15,754 nt of DNA from Falsiroseomonas sp044341625 (GTDB lineage: Bacteria > Pseudomonadota > Alphaproteobacteria > Acetobacterales > Acetobacteraceae): positions 1-15,754 of the forward strand of contig JBIIRI010000086.1 in assembly GCA_044341625.1 (NCBI GenBank). Reading direction: 5' to 3'. The notes beneath the pieces are model-generated. The model was not told the origin of the DNA. It did no database searches and worked only from the letters and a program-made list of their open reading frames with translations. This document shows, one piece after another, positions 6,461-13,617 of this stretch; within the stretch, counting starts at the first letter, position 1; every line of letters begins with the position of its first letter. Both the position numbers and the translations under genes were made by a program.

Positions 6461-8485
6461 TCACCCGATCCGGCGGCGCAGCCGCTTCAGCGCGAACAGC
6501 GCATCCCCCACCCGTCCGCCGCCGCGCCGCAGCGACGCCTCCGGCCAATGCCCGCCGTAGCCCGCGGCGCCGAGCCCGAGCCCGAGCCTGAGCCGCATCA
6601 GCGCGCCGACCCGCGGCGCGCAATCGGCGGCCGTCAGATGCGCCTGGCCGTCGGCATGGGGGAAGGTGCCGAAGGCCTCGGCCTCCGCGGCATCGGGCTC
6701 GCGCCGGAAGTCCTGGTAGGCGGCCATGCCGCCATCGCGGAGCAGGGCGATCCAGGCCTCGGTCCCGGCGCCCGCTTCCTGCCCCAGTTTGATCGCGGCG
6801 GCGCATTCGCGCGCGAAGGCCAGGATGCCGCCCTGCAGCGCATCCAGCCCCCAGGCCACGACATCCCGGTCCACGGGCGTGGCGAGTTCGGCCTCATAGG
6901 ATCCACCCGGCGCCCGTCGATAGCGGCGGACCGTGCCGTGGTCGGCGGCGCAGAACATCTCGAGCAGCACCGGGTTCAGCCGCCGGACCGCCTGTGGCGC
7001 ATCCAGATAGGTCCGCATCCGCCCTGCCGGGATGCCGTCCGGGCGGCTGCGCAGCGCGAAATAGAGGCCCGAGACCTCGGTCGCCCCGGCCTCCCCGGCG
7101 CCCAGATCGGCCAGTTTCTGCAGGGAGTGTTGCAGCCTGCCGTGCCAGCCCAGGTCGATGATCGTTGCCGCCCCGCCCTCCAGCACCTTTTCCTGCCGCA
7201 GGTAGCCGAGCGCCGATTGCCGTCGCAGCGCCGCCCTGGCGTGGATCAGCGGCGCGACCTCCGCATCCAGCAGCAGCGCGCGAAGCTGCGCGGCCGGGGC
7301 GGGGCGGTCGAGCCGGCCGAGGCCGTGGCGCGCCAGCGCCGCCGCGATCTGGCTTGGTTCCAGCTCCGCCCGCGCCAGCACGCCGCCGAGCGGGTCCGAC
7401 TGGGCGTTGGCAACCAGCCAGGACAGGGCGGCGTCATCGATCTCGGCCAGCGCCGGCAGGTGCCAGGCCTGGCGCGAGCCCATCAGGTAGCGGCATTCGA
7501 TCGGCCAGCCGAGCCGCGCGAGCAGGATCTCCGCGATGCGGAGCAGGATCTGCCCGTCGCGCGCGACGAAATAGAGCCGCGTCAGGCCGGCGGTGCGCGC
7601 CTGGTGCAGGATCCACAGCACGAAGCCGGTCAGCAGCGGCCCGGCGACGCCGGTCGCGACCTCCCACAGCACGCGGCGATGGCTGTCCCCCGGATCGGCG
7701 GATAGCCGCGCCGCGCGGGCGCCGCCGGCCAGCAGGGATCGCAGCAGCGGCGGGTGCGCCGCGGTGGCCGCGTGCAGCGTGGCCTCGTGCCGGGTCGGGG
7801 CGGCGGTGGCGCAATGCTCCGCGCGGATACCCATCAGCCGCGGCACCACGACATCGGCGTCCGGATGGTCGCCCCGATGCAGGATGCGCTCCGGCGCGAT
7901 CCCGGCGGCGGCAGCGACCACGCCGAACAGCCGGCCCGTGCGCTTCGTCACGCCATGCGCGGCAGAAGCGAAGACCAGTGGCGCCGGCACGCCGATCCCA
8001 GCACCCTGCAGCAGTCGGAGCAGCGCCGCGCGGTCCAGATAGGTGTCGCTGACCAGCGCGACCTCCGCGCCGTCGTCGCGCAGCCGGGCGAGGCGCGCGG
8101 CATTCGCCGCGACGGGGCGGATCGCCGCTTCTTCTGTCGCGAGTTCGAGCGCGGCGGCGCGCCGGGCCTCACCCGGCGTCCAGCCGCAGGTGGCGGCGAG
8201 GGCGGCGTGGATCGCGCCGAGTTGCACTTCCTCGGTGCCCGGTGCGCGGCGCAGCGCGGCCTCGGCCTGCCGGCGGAGCCGCGCGAACTCCTCCGGCGCG
8301 CCGCGCAGCAGCCCCGCGCCGCGCAGCCGGTGCCCGAGCAGCAGGAACAGGTCCTCCGGCCGCCAGAGGCAGCGGGTGATCAGCGTGTCGAAGACATCGA
8401 AGCTGTGGAGCAGGCGCGGGCCGGGCGGCGCCGCGGAGGCGGAGCGCAGGCGCGGGCAGGGGGCGGCGCTCACCGCGACGGGCAT
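6461..8485 (-). CDS. COG5610-like HAD-superfamily protein with large C-terminal domain
   Basis: The product is 674 residues. Residues about 26-225 are a HAD domain: motif I HSFDVFDTLITR (Asp30, Thr34), motif II VALVSDTYLD (Ser146), motif III Lys181 in HGVTKRTGRLF, motif IV HRGDHPDAD (Asp206, Asp211). The base two after the nucleophile is Phe32 rather than the Asp of phosphatases. The rest is a family-typical domain with LYFVARDG (304-311) and ATIIDLGWHGRLQHSL further on. Related proteins are often encoded with glycosyltransferases in surface-glycan clusters, but no such gene is in this window, so the substrate is unknown. The ATG at 8485 is the last start before motif I; it has no clear ribosome binding site, and a TTG at 8584 in frame is an alternative. 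The 254 bases upstream, to the CBS gene, show no further gene. Confidence 0.82.
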   Translation of the reverse strand: MPVAVSAAPCPRLRSASAAPPGPRLLHSFDVFDTLITRCLWRPEDLFLLLGHRLRGAGLLRGAPEEFARLRRQAEAALRRAPGTEEVQLGAIHAALAATCGWTPGEARRAAALELATEEAAIRPVAANAARLARLRDDGAEVALVSDTYLDRAALLRLLQGAGIGVPAPLVFASAAHGVTKRTGRLFGVVAAAAGIAPERILHRGDHPDADVVVPRLMGIRAEHCATAAPTRHEATLHAATAAHPPLLRSLLAGGARAARLSADPGDSHRRVLWEVATGVAGPLLTGFVLWILHQARTAGLTRLYFVARDGQILLRIAEILLARLGWPIECRYLMGSRQAWHLPALAEIDDAALSWLVANAQSDPLGGVLARAELEPSQIAAALARHGLGRLDRPAPAAQLRALLLDAEVAPLIHARAALRRQSALGYLRQEKVLEGGAATIIDLGWHGRLQHSLQKLADLGAGEAGATEVSGLYFALRSRPDGIPAGRMRTYLDAPQAVRRLNPVLLEMFCAADHGTVRRYRRAPGGSYEAELATPVDRDVVAWGLDALQGGILAFARECAAAIKLGQEAGAGTEAWIALLRDGGMAAYQDFRREPDAAEAEAFGTFPHADGQAHLTAADCAPRVGALMRLRLGLGLGAAGYGGHWPEASLRRGGGRVGDALFALKRLRRRIG

Positions 8486-8739
8486 CCGGCGCCGCCGCGG
8501 CGGCCTGGGTCCGGTGCGCGGGCATGGCGAAGGGCGATGGCCTGTCCCGCCCCATTCGGATGTGCCGCTTTGTCCATGCGGCAAGGCTTACTGCAACCAG
8601 GGCCGTTGCGACGGTCAATCCATTGCGACCTTGGCCATCGGGCGTTTGGTCATGTCGCCCTTGGCGCAATGCGGCCCCGGACGGGGGCTGTATCCGCCGG
8701 ATGCGGCGCCGCGCCGTGGGCGCGGGCGGCGCCGGGGGA

Positions 8740-9111
8740 TCAGCCTCGGCGTACCAGGTCGCTCAGTCCGACAACGCCGAGCAGCCGTCCTTCCTCCGAA
8801 CAGACCGGCAGGTGACCGACGCCGCGCTTCTGCATCAGTTCGAGTGCGGTCTCTGGTGGCGTGCCGGGGCGCAGCGTGATCGGGTCGCGCGTCATCACCT
8901 CCTCGACCGCCAAGCCGCGCAGGCCCATTGCGCGGCTGGCGATGATGCGGACGATGTCGCGTTCGCTGACGAGGCCGACGAGCCGCCCCGAACTATCCTG
9001 GACCGGCACGGCGCCAATGCTGCGGGAGACGATCATCCGCGCCGCCTCAGCGGCGGGTTCCTCCGGCCTAAGGGATGGGAAGGGCGGGGCTTCGGGCACG
9101 GAAACACTCAT
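8740..9111 (-). CDS. two-CBS-domain protein
   Basis: The product is 123 residues and consists almost entirely of a CBS pair (Bateman module), which by family binds adenine nucleotides and senses energy state or acts as a regulatory partner. The first repeat covers about residues 8-62 (EAARMIVSRSIGAVPV, GLVSERDIVRIIA). The linker VEEVMTRDPIT leads into the second repeat, about 74-121 (TALELMQKRGVGHLPV, LLGVVGLSDLV). The N-terminal strand of the first repeat is shorter than usual, MSVSVPEAPPFPSLRP replacing the common opening. The ATG at 9111 has GGAGG about nine bases upstream. It stands alone, divergent from the 9438 gene, so its partner is not indicated. Confidence 0.88.
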   Translation of the reverse strand: MSVSVPEAPPFPSLRPEEPAAEAARMIVSRSIGAVPVQDSSGRLVGLVSERDIVRIIASRAMGLRGLAVEEVMTRDPITLRPGTPPETALELMQKRGVGHLPVCSEEGRLLGVVGLSDLVRRG

Positions 9112-9437
9112 CAGGGGCGGCCTCCCAGGTCGCGGCTGTTTTGCCAGCTCTTCCCCAACAGGGCGGGCACATACCAGCAGGGTTAAGGCAGGCGCAACCG
9201 TTTCGTCACATTCCTCACGGGGCGCGGTGTGACAACGGCGCAAGGTTGCGGCGCAGCATCGCGCGGTGCGATGCCGCGCGCCTCGGCCTTGAAGGCCTTT
9301 CGCGCCGCGACCATTTCCAGATCCTGCGGTCCGGGCCCCTCTGGCGCGCCTCATGGCGCGCGATGTCGGACCTCCGATCTGCGGCGTCAGTCGGCGGCAT
9401 CCTGCTGCGGCGCGTCGCGACCTGGAGGAGAGGCGCC
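9112..9437. other. 326-base divergent intergenic region
   Basis: This gap separates the CBS gene (minus) from the small membrane-protein gene (plus) and must hold both promoters, but no convincing -35/-10 pair was seen. It contains a 7-bp hairpin, GCATCGC with GCGATGC, at 9256-9274. Frames that cross it are not protein-like. No RNA gene was recognised. Confidence 0.5.
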
Positions 9438-9818
9438 ATGGCGCTCCAAGCGATCTGGTCGGTGCATTGCGTTGCGCGCGTTCTGCGCGTGGCGGGCCCC
9501 GTGCTGCTGGTGATCGGCGCGGCGGGCTATCTGCTTCCCTCGGGCCAAGTGCATTGGACGGCGATGATCCCGGCGATCCTCGGCGTCTTCGCCCTCGCGG
9601 CCTCCTTCGCGCGCAACGCTGTGGTCGCGGCGGTGCTGGGCGCGCTGGTGTGCGGGGTGGCGCTGATGGGGGGCGGCTCGGCGCTGGTGCATCTGCCGGC
9701 GCTGCTGGCGGGTGAGGCCGGGCCGGCCACCGCGTCCCGCGCCGCGACGGCCGTGGTGGCGATCCTGGCGCTGGCGGCCATGGGCTGGGCGCTGGCCTTC
9801 GGCCGCCGGCAGGCCTGA
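9438..9818 (+). CDS. unrecognised small four-helix membrane protein
   Basis: The product is 126 residues and strongly hydrophobic. Four likely membrane segments lie at about residues 13-33 (VLLVIGAAGYLL), 40-57 (MIPAILGVFALAASF), 61-80 (AVVAAVLGALVCGVALMG) and 101-121 (AATAVVAILALAAMGWALA), with a short C-terminal GRRQA. The ATG at 9438 has GGAGGAGAGG directly upstream; longer frames starting near 9075 or 9363 lack this. I do not recognise the family. It is followed after two bases by another small gene, which is probably translated together with it. Confidence 0.7.
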   Translation: MALQAIWSVHCVARVLRVAGPVLLVIGAAGYLLPSGQVHWTAMIPAILGVFALAASFARNAVVAAVLGALVCGVALMGGGSALVHLPALLAGEAGPATASRAATAVVAILALAAMGWALAFGRRQA

Positions 9819-9820
9819 CG

Positions 9821-10123
9821 ATGTTCGGCGACCTGATCGCCTTCCTGGTGGCGACCTTCCTGCTGCAGCCGCTGCAGGCGCAGGTGGCGTCGCAGCTGGC
9901 GGAAGCGCGGGCGCCCGCGGCGGTGGTGCTGCAGGTGACGGAATGCGCTGCGGCCGCCGGGCCGCGCCTTGTGGAACGCGCCGGCGCCGATCCCTGGTGG
10001 GCGATCCGCACGGCCTTCGGCGCCTGGATCGGCACCATCCGCCCCGAGGCGGTGCTGGCCGATGCCGCGCCCGGCTGCGGGCCGGCGATGCAGGCGGCGC
10101 GCCCCTTCCTCGGCGGAAGCTAA
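9821..10123 (+). CDS. unrecognised 100-residue protein with N-terminal hydrophobic segment
   Basis: The product begins MFGDLIAFLVATFLLQPLQA, a hydrophobic stretch that could be a membrane anchor or an uncleaved signal, followed by a soluble helix-rich part. Two cysteines (42 and 86) and the DPWWAIRTAFGAW segment stand out; ADAAPGCGPAM lies near the end. The ATG lies two bases after the stop of the upstream membrane-protein gene, so translation is likely coupled and the two may act together at the membrane. If the N-terminus is exported, the cysteines could form a disulfide. No family was recognised. It ends seven bases before the convergent GH1-like gene. Confidence 0.65.
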   Translation: MFGDLIAFLVATFLLQPLQAQVASQLAEARAPAAVVLQVTECAAAAGPRLVERAGADPWWAIRTAFGAWIGTIRPEAVLADAAPGCGPAMQAARPFLGGS

Positions 10124-10130
10124 TCCACCA

Positions 10131-11396
10131 TCAGGCCGCGAGTGGCACCTGCAGGCACCAGGATTGTGTCGGCAGCACATGGCGCCACGCCTCGATCAGG
10201 CGGCGATAGGCCAGCCCGACCTTTCGCGGCTTGCGGTCCAGGTCATACAGTCCGCGCGGGTTCACATCGCCGCGCTGGATCCGCAACGCGTGGGTCCAGT
10301 CGATCTGGTCGGTCAGCGAATACCAGGTGAAGCCCAGCACGGGCACGCCATCCCGCCGCAAGCGGAGGATGCCGGACCATTGCTTCCACAGCCAATGCTC
10401 CGCTTCGTTCCCGCGCGGCCCTTCGTCGAGGTTGGTCTCGGTGTGCATCACGGGCAGGCCGTAGCGCGCATGGTAGTCGCGGGTGACGGTGTCGTAGCCG
10501 AAGACCTCGCCGGCCCAGCGACCATGGCCGTCGGCGTTCAGCAGGTGCTCATTCGTCTGGTACCAGTCATTGCCCATGACGCAGTGGCGCTTCAGGGACG
10601 GGGCCTCGTTCAGGAAGAAATGGTAGTCGGCGCGCGTCATGCCGCTGTCCATCAGGAATTCGTACATCGTGCTGCACACGCGGCGGCCATAGTTCAGGTC
10701 GAGCGTCAGGAAGCGTTCGGCGTTGCGGAATTCGGCATGCGGCAGCGCCTTCGGGCATTCGGCGTGGAAGGCCTCCGTGCTCTCGGACTGGATGAAGATG
10801 GCGTCGGGGCGCAGCTCCAGGATCGCGCGCATCGCCAGAAGATTGGCGCGGACGATGTTGCGGATGGCGGTGACATAGCTGCGGTCGTCGCGGCGTTGTT
10901 CGTTCCACCAGCCATAGCGGGCGCTGAAGACGGCGGTGATGAACATCTCGTTCACCGGGGTGTAGAGCTGGATCCAGGGAAAGCGCGCGGCGAAGGCGCG
11001 GGCATAGTCCGCGAACAACGCGGGAAAATCCGGGTTCTGGAAATCCCCGATCCAGTCCGGCACGCCAAAATGGCAGAGATCGACGATCGGGCGGATGCCG
11101 AGCCGGCGGAGCTCGGCGAAGGTGTCGTCGGCGAAGCTCCAATCGTGGCGGCCGGGCCCCAGCAGCGTGCGGTGCAGCTGCGGGCCATAGCGCAGCGCGT
11201 CGCAGCCTAGCTCCTTCACCAGCGCGAAATCCTCGCGCCAGCGGGCATAGTGGCCGCATTCCTCCATCTGGTCGCGGCGGATGCGGCCGCCTTCGATGGT
11301 GGGGGCGCTGTTCTCGATGCCGGTGGCGAAGAGGAAGCCGTGATGCGGGGCGAGCGCCGCGCGGGGATCGGTGTGGGGCAGGGCGGCATCCAGCAT
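10131..11396 (-). CDS. GH1-like glycoside hydrolase (beta-glucosidase-type)
   Basis: The 421-residue product has a (beta/alpha)8 glycosidase pattern close to family GH1. The acid/base motif is YTPVNE (Glu150, with TxNE), the likely nucleophile is Glu320 in MHTETN, and the late barrel strand GFTWYSLTDQIDW corresponds to the GYFVWSLLDNFEW region. Further parts are HGFLFATGIENS at the start and DALRYGPQLHRT in place of the usual FRxSISWPR. It has no signal peptide, so it should act on imported glycosides in the cytosol. The ATG at 11396 has GAGGAG six bases upstream; an ATG at 11426 has none. No transporter is next to it. The substrate cannot be read from sequence; the divergent strands place it among less typical GH1 members. 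Confidence 0.85.
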   Translation of the reverse strand: MLDAALPHTDPRAALAPHHGFLFATGIENSAPTIEGGRIRRDQMEECGHYARWREDFALVKELGCDALRYGPQLHRTLLGPGRHDWSFADDTFAELRRLGIRPIVDLCHFGVPDWIGDFQNPDFPALFADYARAFAARFPWIQLYTPVNEMFITAVFSARYGWWNEQRRDDRSYVTAIRNIVRANLLAMRAILELRPDAIFIQSESTEAFHAECPKALPHAEFRNAERFLTLDLNYGRRVCSTMYEFLMDSGMTRADYHFFLNEAPSLKRHCVMGNDWYQTNEHLLNADGHGRWAGEVFGYDTVTRDYHARYGLPVMHTETNLDEGPRGNEAEHWLWKQWSGILRLRRDGVPVLGFTWYSLTDQIDWTHALRIQRGDVNPRGLYDLDRKPRKVGLAYRRLIEAWRHVLPTQSWCLQVPLAA

Positions 11397-11452
11397 GAAG
11401 GGCTCCTCGGCGAGTGGAGGCGGCATGGGACCGGCCGGGGTGAAGCTCCGAA

Positions 11453-11488
11453 CCGCGCGAAAATTTGTATACGATATCTCTCGCGCGG
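11453..11488. promoter_or_regulatory. AT-rich inverted repeat, candidate operator upstream of the GH1-like gene
   Basis: CCGCGCGA (11453-11460) and TCGCGCGG (11481-11488) form an 8-bp inverted repeat around a 20-base AT-rich core. The core contains TTGTATACGA, one base from the palindrome TTGTATACAA, a form used by several GntR-family repressors. It lies about 60 bases before the gene. No regulator gene is in the window. Confidence 0.4.
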
Positions 11489-11543
11489 CCGTGAACCGTG
11501 AAATCGCACCCGGCCGACGAAAATGCGCCGGCCCGCGCCGGGC

Positions 11544-11885
11544 TCACCCCGGTATCCGGTGCCCGGCGTCGAGGGGATGGACGGAGACCAGCTCCGCCGC
11601 CGCCCAGGCCACCAGCAGCGCCAGCGCCGTTTCGATCCGGATGGAGCGCACCAGATTGCCGCCGCCCCCGGCCGCAAGGCGCGGCACCAGGCTCCACCGA
11701 TGCCGCGCGGCCAGCGCCAGCATGGCGCCGACCAGCGCGAGCTTGGCCAGCAGCGCCCAGCCATACCACCCCGCCAGCAGCAGCTCCCCCCGCCGCACCA
11801 GCAGCACGGCCAGCGCCAGGCCGGTCGCGGCCACGACCGCCACCGCCCAGAGCGCGGCGCGCGACCAGGCCTCGATCGGCGCGGC
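11544..11885 (-). pseudogene. copD: disconnected 3' part of copD
   Basis: These 113 codons continue in the same frame as the copD start after an in-frame TAG at 11886-11888, and end in TGA at 11544. They encode the expected C-terminal half of a CopD-type protein: EAWSRAALWAVAVVAATG, a membrane helix LALAVLLV, then GWYGWALLAKLALVGAMLAL with ARHRWSLVPRL, and a last helix ALALLVAWAAAELVSVHP. Without readthrough it could start only at internal codons such as GTG 11843, with no clear ribosome binding site. The preserved frame suggests a recent or single-base event, or a sequencing error. Confidence 0.75.
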
Positions 11886-12434
11886 CTAGCCGCGTGCGGC
11901 CGCCCAGGCCAGCGGCGGCAGGCTGCCGGTCCAGAAGGCGACGGCCAACAGATGCAGCGTGACCAGCCCCGCCAGTTCCTGCCTCGGGCGGAACAGCATG
12001 GAATGGCCGAGTGCGGCGTAGGAGGCCGCGACCGCCAGCGCGCCCGCGCCCGCCAGCGCATCCGACATGCGGCCAGGCCGCGCCGCCGCCAGCGCCAGCG
12101 CCGCCAGGGCCGCGAGCCGGATCCAGAGCGCATCGCCGTTGCGAGATTCCAGCACCGCGGCCAACACCTGCCCGTCGAAGGCGGAGGCGCCGGCGGTCAG
12201 CACCAGCACGCGCAGCGGCACCACACCCAGGTTGAGCCCGATGCCCGCCAGCGCGAGGCCGAGCATCCAGCGCCGCAGCCGGGCCCGGTCCTCGGCCGCC
12301 AGCAGGGCGCCGTAGCCGATGCCGAACAGCCCAAGCCCCGCCGCACCGAGCATCGCCACATGCGTCGCCGCCCGCAGCAGCACGAAGCCGGCATCGAGGG
12401 CCGAGGGATCGGGCTGGAGATATTCGAGGATCAT
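11886..12434 (-). CDS. copD: copper resistance protein CopD, N-terminal part ending at an in-frame TAG
   Basis: CopD-family proteins are inner membrane proteins thought to move copper between periplasm and cytosol, with CopC as periplasmic partner. This open part has 182 residues with about five membrane segments, including HVAMLGAAGLGLFGIGYGAL, IGLNLGVVPLRVLVLTAGA, and ALGHSMLF...GLVTLHLLAVAFWTGSLPPL with family-typical histidines. It stops at TAG (11886-11888) after WAAARG, inside the loop before the next helix; the remaining 113 codons follow in the same frame, giving a normal length near 296 if the stop were a sense codon such as GAG. The ATG at 12434 overlaps the copC stop (ATGA). As read, the product lacks its C-terminal helices and is probably non-functional. 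Confidence 0.8.
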   Translation of the reverse strand: MILEYLQPDPSALDAGFVLLRAATHVAMLGAAGLGLFGIGYGALLAAEDRARLRRWMLGLALAGIGLNLGVVPLRVLVLTAGASAFDGQVLAAVLESRNGDALWIRLAALAALALAAARPGRMSDALAGAGALAVAASYAALGHSMLFRPRQELAGLVTLHLLAVAFWTGSLPPLAWAAARG

Positions 12435-12799
12435 CGCGGGGGTTCCAGGCGGAAGCGCAGCGTGCCGCCGATTTCGTGGCCATCGGCGGAGATGGCGCGC
12501 CACACCACGCGCCAGGGGCCGGGTGTCAGAGCCCGCCCGAGCCTGGCGCCGTGTTCGGCCCGGGGCGCCATGTCGCGCGGGCGTTCCAGAGGCCATTCCG
12601 TCCCATCCGCCTCGAACAGGCGGATGGCGGTCAGGCGCACCGGTTCGTTGAAGCGCAGCGTGATGGCGGCGGGCGGGCCCGGCAGCGCCGCGCCCTCGGC
12701 CGGGTCGCTGCCGAGCAGCAGGGAATGGGCCGCGGCCCCGTGCGGGCCGGCTATCGCCAGCGCCAGCAGCAGGGCGGCGCCTCGTCTCGTCCGGATCAT
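12431..12799 (-). CDS. copC: periplasmic copper-binding protein CopC
   Basis: CopC is a small periplasmic beta-sandwich protein that binds Cu(II) and works with CopD. The product is 122 residues. Residues 1-24 are a signal peptide (RTRRGAALLLALAIA...AAA) whose cleavage would leave His25 as the first mature residue, the conserved N-terminal copper ligand. SDPAEGAALPGPPAAITLRF follows the family pattern SxPAdGa...LxF, and the C-terminal WRAISADGHEIGGTLRF contains the Asp/His copper site DGH. The Met-rich Cu(I) loop seen in some CopC is absent. The ATG at 12799 has GGGGAG seven bases upstream. It is translationally coupled to copD, which is interrupted, so copper transport by this pair is doubtful. 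Confidence 0.9.
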   Translation of the reverse strand: MIRTRRGAALLLALAIAGPHGAAAHSLLLGSDPAEGAALPGPPAAITLRFNEPVRLTAIRLFEADGTEWPLERPRDMAPRAEHGARLGRALTPGPWRVVWRAISADGHEIGGTLRFRLEPPR

Positions 12800-12883
12800 G
12801 CGGCGCTCCCCATCGGCGGTGGGGTATAGGGCTTCGCGCCGTTCGCCTGGGGTCTCGGTTGCCACCGGGGATGATGGCGCGCT

Positions 12884-12911
12884 CCCTCTCCCCCACTCAT
12901 GGGGGAGAGGG
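12884..12911. repeat. REP-like palindrome
   Basis: An exact 11-bp inverted repeat, CCCTCTCCCCC and GGGGGAGAGGG, surrounds the loop ACTCAT. C/G-run palindromes of this type, joined to GGTGAGGGGG tails, are common intergenic repeats in many GC-rich proteobacteria. Confidence 0.75.
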
Positions 12912-13032
12912 TGGGGTGAGGGGGACGCGCAAGACCTGTGAGGGGGACGCGCAAGACCTGTGAGGGGGACGCGCAAGCCCTTGAACGCCTTACCCAATTC
13001 GTCGCTCCCCCCCTCACCCAACCCTCTCCCCC
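12901..13032. repeat. inverted pair of 24-base GA-rich segments around the tandem repeat
   Basis: Bases 12901-12924 are the reverse complement of 13009-13032 at 23 of 24 positions (one mismatch at 13020). The 84 bases between them hold the rest of the tandem repeat and a unique stretch. A second small palindrome, CCCTCTCC with GGAGAGGG, is at 13022-13048. Together they look like two facing copies of one REP-like element (a BIME-like arrangement). Confidence 0.7.
12916..12981. repeat. 22-bp tandem repeat, three copies
   Basis: Three head-to-tail 22-base units lie at 12916-12937, 12938-12959 and 12960-12981. The first two are identical and the third differs at one base. Each begins GTGAGGGGGACGCGCAAG. 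They extend the tail of the REP-like palindrome, so the array probably arose by local duplication. Confidence 0.9.
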
Positions 13033-13233
13033 CTGCGGGTGGAGAGGGCTACGTTCCGACGCCGCCTGATGCGCGAAGCATGGCGGGTGCCGCATTCGAG
13101 CAGGGCTGCGCTTAGGGGTTTCCCCTGTGGGAAGGTCAAGCCTGATTGGGCGGGGCGGGCCGGCTTTGCAGCGCCGGTCGCGCGCGGCACTCTCGCCGTG
13201 CCGGATTGGGGCGCGGCAGGGCAGGGGGTATCG

Positions 13234-13617
13234 GTGGAACTCGACAACCAGGAGATTCTGGCGGAGGTGCGCGCCGTCTTCGACCGCTATGAAGCGGCGC
13301 TGATGGCGAATGAGACGGCGGTGCTCGACGCGATCTTCTGGGCCGACCCGCGCACCGTGCGCTTCGGCGTCACGGAGATCCTGTACGGCCACGACGCGAT
13401 CCGCGCCTTCCGCGCTTCCGTGAAGGGCTATGTCAGCCGCACCCAGAAGAAGGTGCATATCGTTGCTTTCGGGCGCGACTTTGCCGCGACGCATCTGGAA
13501 TTCCAGCGTGTCGGTCACGCGCCGATCGGGCGCGAGACCAAGATCATGGCGCGCCTGCCGGAAGGCTGGCGCGTCGTCTCGGCGCATGTCTCGCTGCTCG
13601 CCGAGCCCGCGCGGTGA
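13234..13617 (+). CDS. hpxZ: HpxZ / AtzH-like (DUF3225) protein
   Basis: The 127-residue product has the SnoaL-like cone fold pattern of the DUF3225 family: ILAEVRAVFDRYEAAL, then the signature LDAIFWADPRTVRFGV with EILYGHDAIRAFRAS, then HIVAFGRDFAATHLEF, ending EGWRVVSAHVSLL. Family members are HpxZ of oxalurate breakdown and AtzH of cyanuric acid catabolism, usually next to an AtzE-type amidase. No amidase is in this window; the partner is a DadA-type oxidoreductase instead, so the pathway is open. The GTG at 13234 has AGGGGG five bases upstream. The stop overlaps the next gene's GTG as GTGA, indicating coupled translation. The symbol is by similarity only. Confidence 0.8.
   Translation: MELDNQEILAEVRAVFDRYEAALMANETAVLDAIFWADPRTVRFGVTEILYGHDAIRAFRASVKGYVSRTQKKVHIVAFGRDFAATHLEFQRVGHAPIGRETKIMARLPEGWRVVSAHVSLLAEPAR

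Larger units (their letters stand above)
12800..13233. other. 434-base intergenic region between divergent copC and hpxZ-like genes
   Basis: The left part (about 12880-13050) is filled by a REP-like palindromic and tandem-repeat block; the remainder (13050-13233) has no protein-like frame. A short hairpin, AGGGG-TTT-CCCCT, lies at 13114-13126. Promoters for both flanking units must be here but no clear core elements were recognised. Confidence 0.6.

Noticed and set aside
6548..7705. 385-codon plus-strand frame opposite the HAD gene
   Set aside because: Antisense shadow with low-complexity composition and no motifs, while the minus strand has intact HAD motifs.
8485..8584. HAD protein starting at the TTG at 8584
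   Set aside because: The 33 extra residues are Pro/Arg-rich and not domain-like; kept as an alternative only because the ATG at 8485 lacks a clear ribosome binding site.
10567..12483. 638-codon minus-strand frame across GH1-like, copD and copC genes
   Set aside because: Out of frame with all three real genes; its composition is Gly/Arg/Ala noise. It might tempt one to see a large single protein bridging the copD break, but it is not one.
12916..12981. Tandem 22-bp units as a CRISPR array
   Set aside because: The copies are directly adjacent with no spacers, and no cas genes are present.
13039..13233. N-terminal extension of the HpxZ-like protein
   Set aside because: The open frame runs into the REP-like block and has no family similarity; the GTG at 13234 has a good ribosome binding site and matches the family start.
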